Origin: CAYTGM01 sp964437365
GTDB taxonomy: Bacteria; Sumerlaeota; Sumerlaeia; SLMS01
Direction: 5' to 3'
NCBI GenBank assembly: GCA_964437365.1
Contig: CAYTGM010000012.1
Location: forward strand, 62,001 to 126,000
Length of the DNA stretch: 64,000 nucleotides
The notes under the pieces are model-generated. The model was not told the origin of the DNA and ran no database searches. It worked only from the letters and a program-made list of their open reading frames with translations. Of the stretch, positions 26,505 through 35,194 are shown one piece after another; position 1 is the stretch's first letter, and each line of letters starts with the position of its first letter. The translations under genes and the position numbers were made by a program.

Positions 26505-28688
26505 ATGAAAAAAGATTTGGATATACCTTTCTGGAACCATGAGTTGACGGCGGAGGAACGCGCTGATGATTTGCTCAAGCGCCTCACACTCGACGAAAAG
26601 TTTTCACAGATGCTTCACGGATCTGCAGCTGTTGAACGCCTTGGTGTTAAGGATTACAACTGGTGGAACGAATGCCTCCATGGAATTGCCAGGGCAGGGG
26701 TCGCGAGCGTTTTCCCTCAAGCAATAGGTCTGGCTGCGACCTTTGATCCTGAGTTCGTTTACCAGGTTGCTACTGTTATCTCTGACGAAGGTCGAGCCAA
26801 ACACCACGAGGCTGACCGACTTGGTGATCATGGAATGTATAGAGGGCTTACCTACTGGACACCTAACATCAATATCTTTCGAGATCCAAGGTGGGGGAGA
26901 GGTCAGGAAACCTATGGCGAGTGCCCCTTTTTGACGGGTGAAATCGGGAAAGCTTTTGTAAGAGGGATTCAAGGCGATCATGACAAGTACTTCAAGCTCA
27001 TCGCAACTCCGAAACATTTTGCAGTGCACAGTGGGCCTGAGGAAACGCGGCATGGGTTTAACAGCACAACATCGGAGCAGGATTTACGGGAAACTTATCT
27101 GCCTGCATTCCGTTCGTTAGTTATAGACGCCGGCGCTTATTCCGTGATGACGGCCTATAACAGAATGAATGGAGAAGCATGTTCAGCCAGTCCAACGCTT
27201 CTTGGTAAAATACTACGGGGAGAATGGGGGTTTCAGGGCTACGTGGTTAGTGACTGTGGGGCCATCGCGGATATCTGCTTTAACCATAAGCTCGTAGAAA
27301 CTGAAGCAGAAGCTGCAGCCATGTCCGTGAAAGAAGGTACAGACTTGAATTGTGGCTGCGCTTACGAGAAGCTCCATGAAGCCTATGAGAAAAAACTGAT
27401 TGATGAGGAAAGTATAGATAAAGCCCTGCGCCGTCTGATTATTGCACGAATTAAACTCGGCATGTTTGATCCTCCTGAGCTCAATCCTTATAGTTCTATA
27501 CCATTCGATGTGGTTGATTGCCAAGAGCATCGAAGGCTGACGAAAATTGCCGCAGCCAAATCATTGGTTCTCCTGAAGAACGAAAACGATATGCTGCCGG
27601 TTAGAGATATACCAGGAGCTGTGGCAGTGATCGGACCTAATGCTCATGATCCAAACGTGCTGATTGGCAACTATGCCGGAACACCTTCAAGAGCCGTGAC
27701 TCCTCTGGATGGTTTTCGAAACTACCTCGAGCCTAAAGGTTGCAAGGTATACTATGCAGAGGGTTGCAAGAGATATGAAGAGTTCAACGGAGGACTCGGG
27801 CCGCTTGAGCGTGGCTTCTCCGAAGCAGTCAGTTACGCAGAACGCTCTGACCTCGTGATCATGGTCCTTGGGCTCTCCGCGGAACTCGAAGGAGAGCAGG
27901 GCGATGCCTCGAACGCGGACGCTGCAGGTGATCGCGTCTCCCTCGGATTTTCAGGCGTTCAACAGCAACTGCTTGAGCATGTCTATGCAGTTGGAAAGCC
28001 GGTTGTACTTGTCCTGATGAGTGGAAGTGCCCTCTCAATCGAATGGGCAAATGATAACGTTCCCGCTATTCTTCACAGCTGGTACCCGGGTCAAGAGGGG
28101 GGCAATGCTATCGCTGAAGCCATCTTTGGAGAGTTTAGTCCCGCAGGCAGACTTCCGGTTACCGTCTATCGAAGTACCAGTGATTTACCGCACTTCGAAG
28201 ACTATTCCATGGAAGGTCGTACCTATCGCTTCTTTGACGGAGATCCATTGTTTCCCTTCGGCTATGGATTGAGTTATACGAAGTTCCGTTATGATGATTT
28301 CAAGGTTTCAGAAAACCAGTTAGGGACAGATCAGACTCCTGCCTGTTCCGTCACGATTAGTAATATCGGTGAGATGGATGGCGATGAAGTTGTTCAGTTC
28401 TATCTGGAATATTCTACGCGTAACTTCCGAAAACCCCTAAGGCAACTTGTTGGAATCCGCAGAGTTTCCCTGAAAAAAGGTGAGAGTACCTATATTGAGA
28501 TTGATATTCCGCGACGCTTCTTAGCATCTGTTAATGAAATCGGTGAGCATCTGGTTCTACCCGGAAGATACACGATTTATGCTGGAGGAATTCAGCCTGA
28601 TCCGAGAAGCATGGAGCTTTGTGGTCTCGGAGAGGTCGTGTCGGAATCATTTGAACTGACGGGGAAACCTCAACTGCTGCCTGCCTAA
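26505..28688 (+). CDS. Glycoside hydrolase family 3 (beta-glucosidase/xylosidase)
   Basis: This 727-residue GH3 enzyme has the three-domain form: an N-terminal TIM barrel with ATPKHFAVHSGPE and the nucleophile Asp250 in VVSDCGAI, an alpha/beta sandwich domain (~360-590) with VVLVLMSGSALSIEW and WYPGQEGGNAIAEAIFG, and a C-terminal Fn3-like domain with FPFGYGLSYTKF at its entry. The ITPNINIFRDPRWGRGQETYGE-type region (read here as TPNINIFRDPRWGRGQETYG) and the WWNECLHGIAR start favour the xylosidase/arabinofuranosidase subgroup. No signal peptide is present, so it acts in the cytoplasm on imported oligosaccharides. No transporter is adjacent. Confidence 0.93.
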   Translation: MKKDLDIPFWNHELTAEERADDLLKRLTLDEKFSQMLHGSAAVERLGVKDYNWWNECLHGIARAGVASVFPQAIGLAATFDPEFVYQVATVISDEGRAKHHEADRLGDHGMYRGLTYWTPNINIFRDPRWGRGQETYGECPFLTGEIGKAFVRGIQGDHDKYFKLIATPKHFAVHSGPEETRHGFNSTTSEQDLRETYLPAFRSLVIDAGAYSVMTAYNRMNGEACSASPTLLGKILRGEWGFQGYVVSDCGAIADICFNHKLVETEAEAAAMSVKEGTDLNCGCAYEKLHEAYEKKLIDEESIDKALRRLIIARIKLGMFDPPELNPYSSIPFDVVDCQEHRRLTKIAAAKSLVLLKNENDMLPVRDIPGAVAVIGPNAHDPNVLIGNYAGTPSRAVTPLDGFRNYLEPKGCKVYYAEGCKRYEEFNGGLGPLERGFSEAVSYAERSDLVIMVLGLSAELEGEQGDASNADAAGDRVSLGFSGVQQQLLEHVYAVGKPVVLVLMSGSALSIEWANDNVPAILHSWYPGQEGGNAIAEAIFGEFSPAGRLPVTVYRSTSDLPHFEDYSMEGRTYRFFDGDPLFPFGYGLSYTKFRYDDFKVSENQLGTDQTPACSVTISNIGEMDGDEVVQFYLEYSTRNFRKPLRQLVGIRRVSLKKGESTYIEIDIPRRFLASVNEIGEHLVLPGRYTIYAGGIQPDPRSMELCGLGEVVSESFELTGKPQLLPA

Positions 28689-28738
28689 ATCATGAATGAG
28701 TGTCTTGATCAGTGGAACCAGAAGTCGGCATAGAGGAT

Positions 28739-28957
28739 ATGGAGCAAAGGTCGAGAAAAGTCATCGATGAATTGCGTCCTTATTTGCAGGCAGAAGGGGC
28801 CGATGTCGAGTTTCACAGTCTGGATGGAACGACTCTCCATATTATTCTGCGTGGGTCACAAACGCATTGCGGGAGTCTGCTTGTGTTGCTGAAGCTTGGG
28901 ATTGAACGCCGCGTCTTGCAGGCTCTCCCATCGATTGAGTCGGTCGAAGTCGCCTGA
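28739..28957 (+). CDS. NifU C-terminal domain-like protein with degenerate cysteine motif
   Basis: The 72-residue product fits the stand-alone NifU/Nfu C-terminal domain: an opening helix KVIDELRPYLQAEGADVEF, two strands, a helix with LLKLGIERRVLQALPSIESVE. In the family a CxxC in the loop holds an Fe-S cluster for delivery; here the loop reads GSQTHCGS, with only the second Cys. Cluster binding as usually described would therefore fail unless another ligand substitutes. An upstream GTG at 28712 would add nine residues. It ends 4 bp from the end of glgA, which converges from the other strand. Confidence 0.7.
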   Translation: MEQRSRKVIDELRPYLQAEGADVEFHSLDGTTLHIILRGSQTHCGSLLVLLKLGIERRVLQALPSIESVEVA

Positions 28958-28961
28958 ACTC

Positions 28962-30449
28962 TTACACCTCGTCTTCCAGTAGAAGCTCTTCGTAAAGTCT
29001 GCTGTACTCTTTTGCTGATTTGATCCAGCTGAAGTCTTTATCCATGGCATTTTGCTGCAACTGTTTCCAGCTCTTTGAGTCCTGGTAGCAGGTGAGGGCC
29101 TCATAGATGGATTTCAGCATCTCTTCTTTCGTATAGCTCTCAAAAAGATAACCTGTTCCTTTACCACTTTCGATCGACAGCTTATCTGCCTGAAAGACGC
29201 TATCCGACAAACCGCCGGTTCGGCGAACGATAGGGATCGTCCCGTATCTCATTGCATACATCTGTGTGAGGCCACATGGCTCATAGAAACTCGGCATGAG
29301 AAACATATCCGCGCCGCCTATGATGCGATGAGAAAGAGGGTCATCATAGCCGATATGAACGGCAAATTTCTCCGGGTTTCGTCGCGCTGCATTGAAAAGC
29401 TTTGATTCAATTTCCGTGTCACCACTTCCAAGGATCACAAATTGAGCATCCAGCTCCTCCAACTCATCAAGTGCATCAACAACCAGGTCGAAACCTTTAG
29501 CTTCAATGAGGCGGCTGATCATCCCGATTAACGGGACATCTTTCTTTACTGGAAGACCAAGGTTCTTCTGAAGGTCAGCTTTGCATTTGGCTTTTCCGGC
29601 GATGGAACCGCGTGAGTAGCTTGCATGAAGATTGGCGTCCTCAGAGGGAGACCAGACACTCGTGTCTATACCATTCAAAATGCCGTGAAGGTCTTCCGAG
29701 CGCAAGCGGAGTGATCCTTCCATTCCTGCGCCTTGTCCATCCACCTGGATCTCCTCAGCGTATGTAGGTGAAACCGCTATCAGCTTGTCCGAAAACATCA
29801 GACCCGACTTGAGGAAAGAAGCTTTTCCATAGAATTCCAGGCCCTTTTCCGTGAAGACTTCCCACGGAAGTCCAATTTCCGGAATCGTGAACTTGTCGAA
29901 GTTCCCCTGGTACGCCAGATTATGAATCGAGAAAACGGATTTGATGTCCTGATAGAATGGGTCTTCTGATACAATGGGGTGGGCGGCCAGTAGAGCCGGA
30001 ACCAGACCTGTTTGCCAGTCGTTGCAGTGGATAATGTCTGGTTGCCAATCAAGACCCTTCAGAAGCCAAAGTGTCGCCATGTTGAAGAAGGCGAAGCGTC
30101 GGTTGTTATCGAGGTAGTCTTTATTCGAGGCGCCATAGAGCTCTTCACGACCAAAGAATTCTGGCTGGTCGATCAGATAGACAGGCATTTCTGTCCCGGG
30201 GTACGAACATCGAAGAACAGAACCATGGAAAGTGACGCCTCCGTATAGAACGTTCATCTCTGGCATCAACGGCAAGAATCGAAAACGCCCCTGGTCAATT
30301 TTCTGATACCTTGGTATCACAACACGGACATCATGCCCCATCTGCCAGAGTACTTTTGGTAAGCTCCCCATGACATCGGCAAGTCCACCGGTCTTACAAA
30401 ATGGAACAGCCTCTGAGGCAACGAACAGGATGCGTCGTGATGTTGACAT
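28962..30449 (-). CDS. glgA: Glycogen synthase (ADP-glucose dependent, GT5)
   Basis: GlgA extends alpha-1,4-glucan chains from ADP-glucose. The protein has 495 residues from the chosen ATG, which follows a GGAG Shine-Dalgarno; an earlier GTG at 30461 is less likely. It carries the donor motif KTGGLADVMG (residues 19-28), HCNDWQTGLVPALL, SVFSIHNLAYQG and, in the C-terminal Rossmann domain, SFYEPCGLTQMYAMRYGTIPIVRRTGGL. These show a complete GT-B enzyme. No glgB, glgC or glgP lies nearby. It is the last of a same-strand run that begins with the membrane protein at 36.1 kb. Confidence 0.96.
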   Translation of the reverse strand: MSTSRRILFVASEAVPFCKTGGLADVMGSLPKVLWQMGHDVRVVIPRYQKIDQGRFRFLPLMPEMNVLYGGVTFHGSVLRCSYPGTEMPVYLIDQPEFFGREELYGASNKDYLDNNRRFAFFNMATLWLLKGLDWQPDIIHCNDWQTGLVPALLAAHPIVSEDPFYQDIKSVFSIHNLAYQGNFDKFTIPEIGLPWEVFTEKGLEFYGKASFLKSGLMFSDKLIAVSPTYAEEIQVDGQGAGMEGSLRLRSEDLHGILNGIDTSVWSPSEDANLHASYSRGSIAGKAKCKADLQKNLGLPVKKDVPLIGMISRLIEAKGFDLVVDALDELEELDAQFVILGSGDTEIESKLFNAARRNPEKFAVHIGYDDPLSHRIIGGADMFLMPSFYEPCGLTQMYAMRYGTIPIVRRTGGLSDSVFQADKLSIESGKGTGYLFESYTKEEMLKSIYEALTCYQDSKSWKQLQQNAMDKDFSWIKSAKEYSRLYEELLLEDEV

Positions 30450-30567
30450 ATAAATCTCCACTCCAGAGGAATCAGCGGTCTAAGTTCGGAGTAATTCCGA
30501 TGCTCGATTGCTGTTTCTCGTGGTCAAGGTTCATTTGTTGAGGTGAACAAAATTCGAGGTTTAACTG

Positions 30568-32184
30568 CTACTTTTCGTACGAATCAACGCCTTCAAGAAG
30601 ACCTTTCAGTGACATGACGAGGTCATCGTTAGTTGAGAACTTTCTATCTGCCCCGGCACTCCGCAAAGTCCCCGATGGACGATTATATCTGATGAGAGTT
30701 CCCCAGGCATCAAAGGGATTTCTATTTTCATCATACTCAAAATTGAGAAAAACGCGCGATTCATCAACAATCTCGTTAAGTCTGTAGGGCAGGGAACCAT
30801 CTTCGATCACCTGGTAGTTATTCAACCCTTCATTGAGGCTTTGCAACGCGGCAACCGTTGCTTCAGCTTTACTGCGATCGCTGAGTTCTGCTTGAGAAGA
30901 GTTGCGATACCTTTCAGCCGCCTGCTCCAGAATCACCAAATCTTTGTCTTGCCGAGTCGTTGCAGGTGATTCCTCATCAAGTCCTCCAATCATTTGCGTG
31001 ATCGTATAGATAAAGACAAAAACAAGAACTGCAATCCCGAGTCCGATACTCAATTTCTGGGAAAGAGAGAGCTTGTTCGAGAGGTGGTCGATTGCACTTT
31101 GTGAAGGCAGAGCACTTTGCTCTGGAATCGAAAGAGGAGTACTGGGTGGAGCCAGGTCCTCCGGATTATTGGTTGCCATGGTCTTGATGAGGGTGATCTC
31201 ACCCGTTTCATTCAGCACAGCTCCTTTTTCTCTTGAGAGGCACTGAAGTCTTACTCGTTGTATATCAGAGATAAGTTCGAGGTAGTTATCATACCTGTCA
31301 TTGGGGTCTTTCTTGAGGCATTTCCCGATGATCTCGTCAAACTCGATGGGTACATGTGGATTCTTGGTTCTCATCGGAACGACGGGGGCGGTGACATGCT
31401 TCATCATAATCTGGACCGGCGAATCTCCTGTGAAAGGGGGGCGACCGATGATCAGATGGTAGAAAGTTGCTCCTAAAGCATAGATATCTGCCTTGTAATC
31501 CACGATTCTTCCCTGGCCCTGCTCTGGTGCCATGTAGCTCGGCGTTCCCAGTACTGAACCTTCCCTCGTCCGGAAACTGTCCTCGAAAAGTACCTTCGCC
31601 AGCCCAAAATCAACGATCTTGATTGTTTCGTCAAGAGTCAGCATCAAGTTGGCGGGTTTAATGTCCCGGTGGATGATTCCTTTCTTCTGGGCAAAGTAGA
31701 GTCCTTGTGCTACCTGCTCCATCATGTGAGCAATGGTGGAGTAATAGAGCTCTTTCTTATCCTTTATATACTGAAGGAGAGATCCGCCATTGATATACTC
31801 CATCGCCAGAAAGGGCTGACCTGAATCGGATAAGCCAACCAAATAGACCTGGGCTACATTTGGGTGTTGAATCGCTGCGGAAGCTTTTGCTTCCCGTTCA
31901 AAACGTTTCACAGCATCACGGTCATTCAGGAGAGAGGGATCCATCACTTTGACCGCAACATCTCGATTGAGAGATTCGTCCCGGGCTAAAAGCACTTTGC
32001 CCATCCCACCTCGAGCGATATATTTCTCTACACGGTAAGGTCCCAGGTAGGAGCCGATCACAATCTCCGGCGTGGAATCAGGTTCCAGTTGTTCTTTTGC
32101 TGGATCCTGTTTTCGTGGCGGAGGAGCAGGCTTCGCAGTTGATTCTAATTCATCCTTTGGGTCCATGTTAGAATCATCCGCCAT
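30568..32184 (-). CDS. Transmembrane Ser/Thr kinase with pseudopilin-like C-terminal domain
   Basis: Of 538 residues, ~45-325 form a Hanks-type kinase: ARGGMGKVLLA (57-67), Lys79, HRDIKPAN (172-179), DFG (192-194) and GTPSYMAPEQ. A membrane helix lies at about 375-395. The ~140-residue outer part starts with a helical stretch and ends with NPFDAWGTLIRYNRPSGTLR and SAGADRKFSTNDD. That DPWG...Y...GADG..TDDD pattern resembles the C-terminal Ca-loop region of type II secretion pseudopilin GspG, without its N-terminal methylated helix. The kinase may sense an envelope state through this domain. It sits 40 bp downstream of the TolC-like gene on the same strand, so co-regulation is likely. Confidence 0.9.
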   Translation of the reverse strand: MADDSNMDPKDELESTAKPAPPPRKQDPAKEQLEPDSTPEIVIGSYLGPYRVEKYIARGGMGKVLLARDESLNRDVAVKVMDPSLLNDRDAVKRFEREAKASAAIQHPNVAQVYLVGLSDSGQPFLAMEYINGGSLLQYIKDKKELYYSTIAHMMEQVAQGLYFAQKKGIIHRDIKPANLMLTLDETIKIVDFGLAKVLFEDSFRTREGSVLGTPSYMAPEQGQGRIVDYKADIYALGATFYHLIIGRPPFTGDSPVQIMMKHVTAPVVPMRTKNPHVPIEFDEIIGKCLKKDPNDRYDNYLELISDIQRVRLQCLSREKGAVLNETGEITLIKTMATNNPEDLAPPSTPLSIPEQSALPSQSAIDHLSNKLSLSQKLSIGLGIAVLVFVFIYTITQMIGGLDEESPATTRQDKDLVILEQAAERYRNSSQAELSDRSKAEATVAALQSLNEGLNNYQVIEDGSLPYRLNEIVDESRVFLNFEYDENRNPFDAWGTLIRYNRPSGTLRSAGADRKFSTNDDLVMSLKGLLEGVDSYEK

Positions 32185-32224
32185 GATCGAGATGTCTTAT
32201 AGAGGTATTGCTGTAGCTGTTTAC

Positions 32225-33847
32225 TCAGGGCTCATCATAATCAACGACAAAGTCTACGCCCAGATCTTCGCCAATTTGATCGAGTAGAATCCCCGAGCTT
32301 CTGTAGAGTTCGACCAATCCTTTTTGATAGGTCGTCTGAGCGTTCAGTTGATTCACCTGGGCAATGGCCAGATCTTCCTGAAAGTCAAGAACCTGAAACG
32401 TTGTTGAGCTACCAACGTCCAGTCTCTTTCTTTCAGACTTCAGGGTTTCCTCGGCTGCCTTTACCTGTGCATTACTCGCTTCAATACTTTCCTGTGAGGT
32501 CCTTAAGATCCGTGCAGCACGGCGAACCTGAGCAATAATCGTCAATTCGAGGTTTTCGAGTTGAAGCAGAGCCTGCTCTTCTTCGAGACGGCTTTGATTA
32601 TATTGGCCCCGGGCGCTTCTGTTCAAAAGTGGATAACGAAACTCTGCTCCTATAACCCAGTCATCGTACTCAGCATCAGATATGTCGGAAAAGGAATCAC
32701 CAAAATTATCGTCGAAGCCGTTATAACCATAGGTGCCGAAGAGGTTCAGTTCCGGCAATCTCTGCCACCAGAGGGCATCACTACGCAGCTCTGAAGTCTC
32801 GAGAGAAAGTCTCGCTGCTTCGAGATCATGTCGACGTGCGACGCCAGTGTTCACATAGTCTGCATCATTGATAATCAGGTCCAGGTCATAGTCATCAGGT
32901 GCGTCCGTTGGTACGACGGGTCTGTTCCATTCTGTCTCCGGATTGTCCCAATTAAGAAGAGTGAATAGAGTATCCTGTGCCTGTAGAATCTCTTGCTTGC
33001 CAACAATCACCGAGTTTCGGCGGTTTGCTGCTTCTGCTTGTGCCTGATAGAGATCGCTCTGTGGGGAAGCGCCGGTCCTCACGCGCACTTCATTGACGCG
33101 CTCCAGCTCGAGGGCCGATTCCAGAGACACTCGCTGAACATCGAGATTACCAATAGCGAAAACTAAGTCCCAGTAGGCAATCAGGACTTGAGCTATCCGA
33201 TTCTCAATTTCCTGTCGGTAAAGGTTAACCGAGATATCCCTTCTTAGTTTAGAAGTCCGAATATCGAGGTTGGTTACTTTCGGACCGAAGTTTTTGAGCA
33301 ATGGTTGACGTAGCGTGATAAAGGCAGCCTGAGAATCCTGGGGGTTGAATGTCCCCGTGCGGCGTGCATCCTGAATATCTGATTCAAAGCGCTCGTAACC
33401 AAGAGAGATTGTCGCGCCTGTGGTGATCAGTTGCGTAATGGAGACTTCAGCGGTCTCCGACTCTACATCGGTTTCAAAGGTAGAAGCTGTCCCTTGCCCG
33501 GGAGCACCACTAAAGGCGGTTTCATTTTCCTGACGGCCCGTGCTTGCGACGGCTCCAAGAACTGGATCATAGATCCCCTCAGCCGACTTGATTCCCTCAT
33601 CGTTGATTTCGACGTCTTTACTAACGATCTTGATATCAAGGTTGTTGTCGAGGGCTCGAACAACAGCTTCTGTCAAAGAGAAAGGTAGTTCCTCTCCCTC
33701 AAATTGAATTCGCTTAGGATCGAGCCGCGGGTCGGGCTCCTGCTGCCCACCTGTTGACGCTGGTTGTGCCATTGTGACCGATGTGGACATCAGAGCTGCC
33801 GCCAATAAGTTGGCCACAAGCTGACGGTCAAATTTCGTATATGTCAT
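32225..33847 (-). CDS. TolC family outer-membrane channel protein
   Basis: The 540-residue protein has a signal peptide (cleavage near TMAQP, residue ~27). It then shows the duplicated TolC layout of two long helical hairpins per repeat, with SLTEAVVRALDNNLDIKI at the start of repeat 1 and KRLDVGSSTTFQVLDFQEDLAIAQ-type sequence in repeat 2 (here KRLDVGSSTTFQVLDF). Strands rich in aromatic residues, such as GATISLGYERFESD, would cross the outer membrane. TolC proteins carry substrates out with inner-membrane pumps. No pump or adaptor is adjacent; the RND permease in this window is 30 kb away. An AGGA Shine-Dalgarno precedes the ATG. Confidence 0.93.
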   Translation of the reverse strand: MTYTKFDRQLVANLLAAALMSTSVTMAQPASTGGQQEPDPRLDPKRIQFEGEELPFSLTEAVVRALDNNLDIKIVSKDVEINDEGIKSAEGIYDPVLGAVASTGRQENETAFSGAPGQGTASTFETDVESETAEVSITQLITTGATISLGYERFESDIQDARRTGTFNPQDSQAAFITLRQPLLKNFGPKVTNLDIRTSKLRRDISVNLYRQEIENRIAQVLIAYWDLVFAIGNLDVQRVSLESALELERVNEVRVRTGASPQSDLYQAQAEAANRRNSVIVGKQEILQAQDTLFTLLNWDNPETEWNRPVVPTDAPDDYDLDLIINDADYVNTGVARRHDLEAARLSLETSELRSDALWWQRLPELNLFGTYGYNGFDDNFGDSFSDISDAEYDDWVIGAEFRYPLLNRSARGQYNQSRLEEEQALLQLENLELTIIAQVRRAARILRTSQESIEASNAQVKAAEETLKSERKRLDVGSSTTFQVLDFQEDLAIAQVNQLNAQTTYQKGLVELYRSSGILLDQIGEDLGVDFVVDYDEP

Positions 33848-33933
33848 GTAAATTCCTCAGAAGAAATCCCTAAGGCGGGAATCAAGAGATCAAGCCAGAA
33901 GGGTATTTGAAAGTCCCCGTCTATACCTGAAGA

Positions 33934-35064
33934 CTAGCCAGAGACTTGAATCTCAAACTTGTCTTTTCCATTGTCTTCAACGATGCTGAGAACGGGATAG
34001 GGACACGATTCGAGGATCTCAATCAACTCATCCCTCGAAAGCTCTGTTGAAATTGTCATCATGGCAGAGCGATCAAATTTCTTGCGGACACTGATGGATG
34101 TATTCCGACCCACGCCACTCAGGTGTTGAGAGACAATATTTATCAATTCATCATCCGTGCCTGTTAGGAGGATTTTATAATCTGAGTTCCCTTGAACAAC
34201 CGATGGCCAGAATTCGCGGTAGGCAGAGTGAAAGCCCTCGGCGATTTTGAGGGAGGCACGCTCAATCGCAACACTGATCGCTTCGCCCTGATCCATCGCA
34301 GAGGCAGACCCTTCTGACTCCACTTCTTTAATCACCTCGCCTGTATCCACTCGGATCATCTGCATCCTCATGGAACAGTCGTAGAAATAGTAATTTTCGT
34401 AGTAGACCTTCTTCTCTTCTCTCAGCTGGGTTTCTGCGAGCCCGGTAAAGATGATTTCGATGTTTCGTCGCTCTGCAGCAACGATTGCTGATTGAATAAG
34501 AAAATCATCATCCATCAGGTTTGTTTCGATCGGTGGAGTTTCGATCTGACCATCGTAAATCTTAAACCCCTTTGATTCGAGAGTTGATGAGAAGATCTGT
34601 CTCGCCGGTGCCTGTTCAATCGCATCACCGTTCAGCGTCTCTTCAATGAAGGTGACGACCATCGGTCTGAAAGAAGGATCATAGATAAACTTTTTCTCCT
34701 TCATGTCGTCCTTCAGTTTCTTATAATTAATGAAAACTCGAGTCGCGAGCTGTGTTTTCCCACCACTGAATTCGTCTTTCAGGACTTCTACACCGATGAC
34801 AAATTCTCCAGCGTAATTCTGAAGGTATTTAGTCAGTAGATCGTCCGCACGAATGAGGACATCTTCCAGCAGAATTCGCCCCGCACAGGCCAGCACCGCT
34901 TCCTGCCTGGCTTTGGTCATGGCCGCATCCCTGGATTCAGCGCTTACGACGCTTTCCACTGAAACGATATTATCATCCAAAGGCGTAACTGTCAGTGCCC
35001 CGGCCGGTCGACTAAAGATTAAAGCCGTTGTGACAGCCAGGAAGACGAATAGCACTTTCTGCAT
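33934..35064 (-). CDS. Secreted FlgT-like protein
   Basis: From the chosen ATG (AAGGA Shine-Dalgarno 8 nt upstream) the product has 376 residues with a clear signal peptide (MQKVLFVFLAV..., cleavage near PAGA). The open frame runs 29 codons further up without a better ribosome site. Residues ~25-120 match the FlgT N-terminal pattern: ESRDAAMTKARQEAVLACAG, a helix, then EFVIGVEVLKDEFSGGKTQL and a final strand pair. The middle has a TolB/LPP20-like alternation (IEIIFTGLAETQL, STGEVI-type VDTGEVIKEVESEGSA). FlgT belongs to the flagellar basal body in Vibrio, but no flagellar gene is here, so this is a domain resemblance only. It lies 86 bp upstream of the TolC-like gene. Confidence 0.75.
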   Translation of the reverse strand: MQKVLFVFLAVTTALIFSRPAGALTVTPLDDNIVSVESVVSAESRDAAMTKARQEAVLACAGRILLEDVLIRADDLLTKYLQNYAGEFVIGVEVLKDEFSGGKTQLATRVFINYKKLKDDMKEKKFIYDPSFRPMVVTFIEETLNGDAIEQAPARQIFSSTLESKGFKIYDGQIETPPIETNLMDDDFLIQSAIVAAERRNIEIIFTGLAETQLREEKKVYYENYYFYDCSMRMQMIRVDTGEVIKEVESEGSASAMDQGEAISVAIERASLKIAEGFHSAYREFWPSVVQGNSDYKILLTGTDDELINIVSQHLSGVGRNTSISVRKKFDRSAMMTISTELSRDELIEILESCPYPVLSIVEDNGKDKFEIQVSG

Positions 35065-35194
35065 TGTGTTCATTCCTTCGAAGTTATGAATCTTAACCTT
35101 TTCCTTAGCCATTCGATCCCGTTTTTCCACAGGGGTGCAAGGAAGAACCACCTCGATTTTTCTCTTCGAGGCGAAATCAAATCAGGAATCTGGC

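Noticed and set aside
33934..35064. Flagellar locus
   Set aside because: Only a FlgT-like domain is present; no other flagellar or chemotaxis gene lies in the window.
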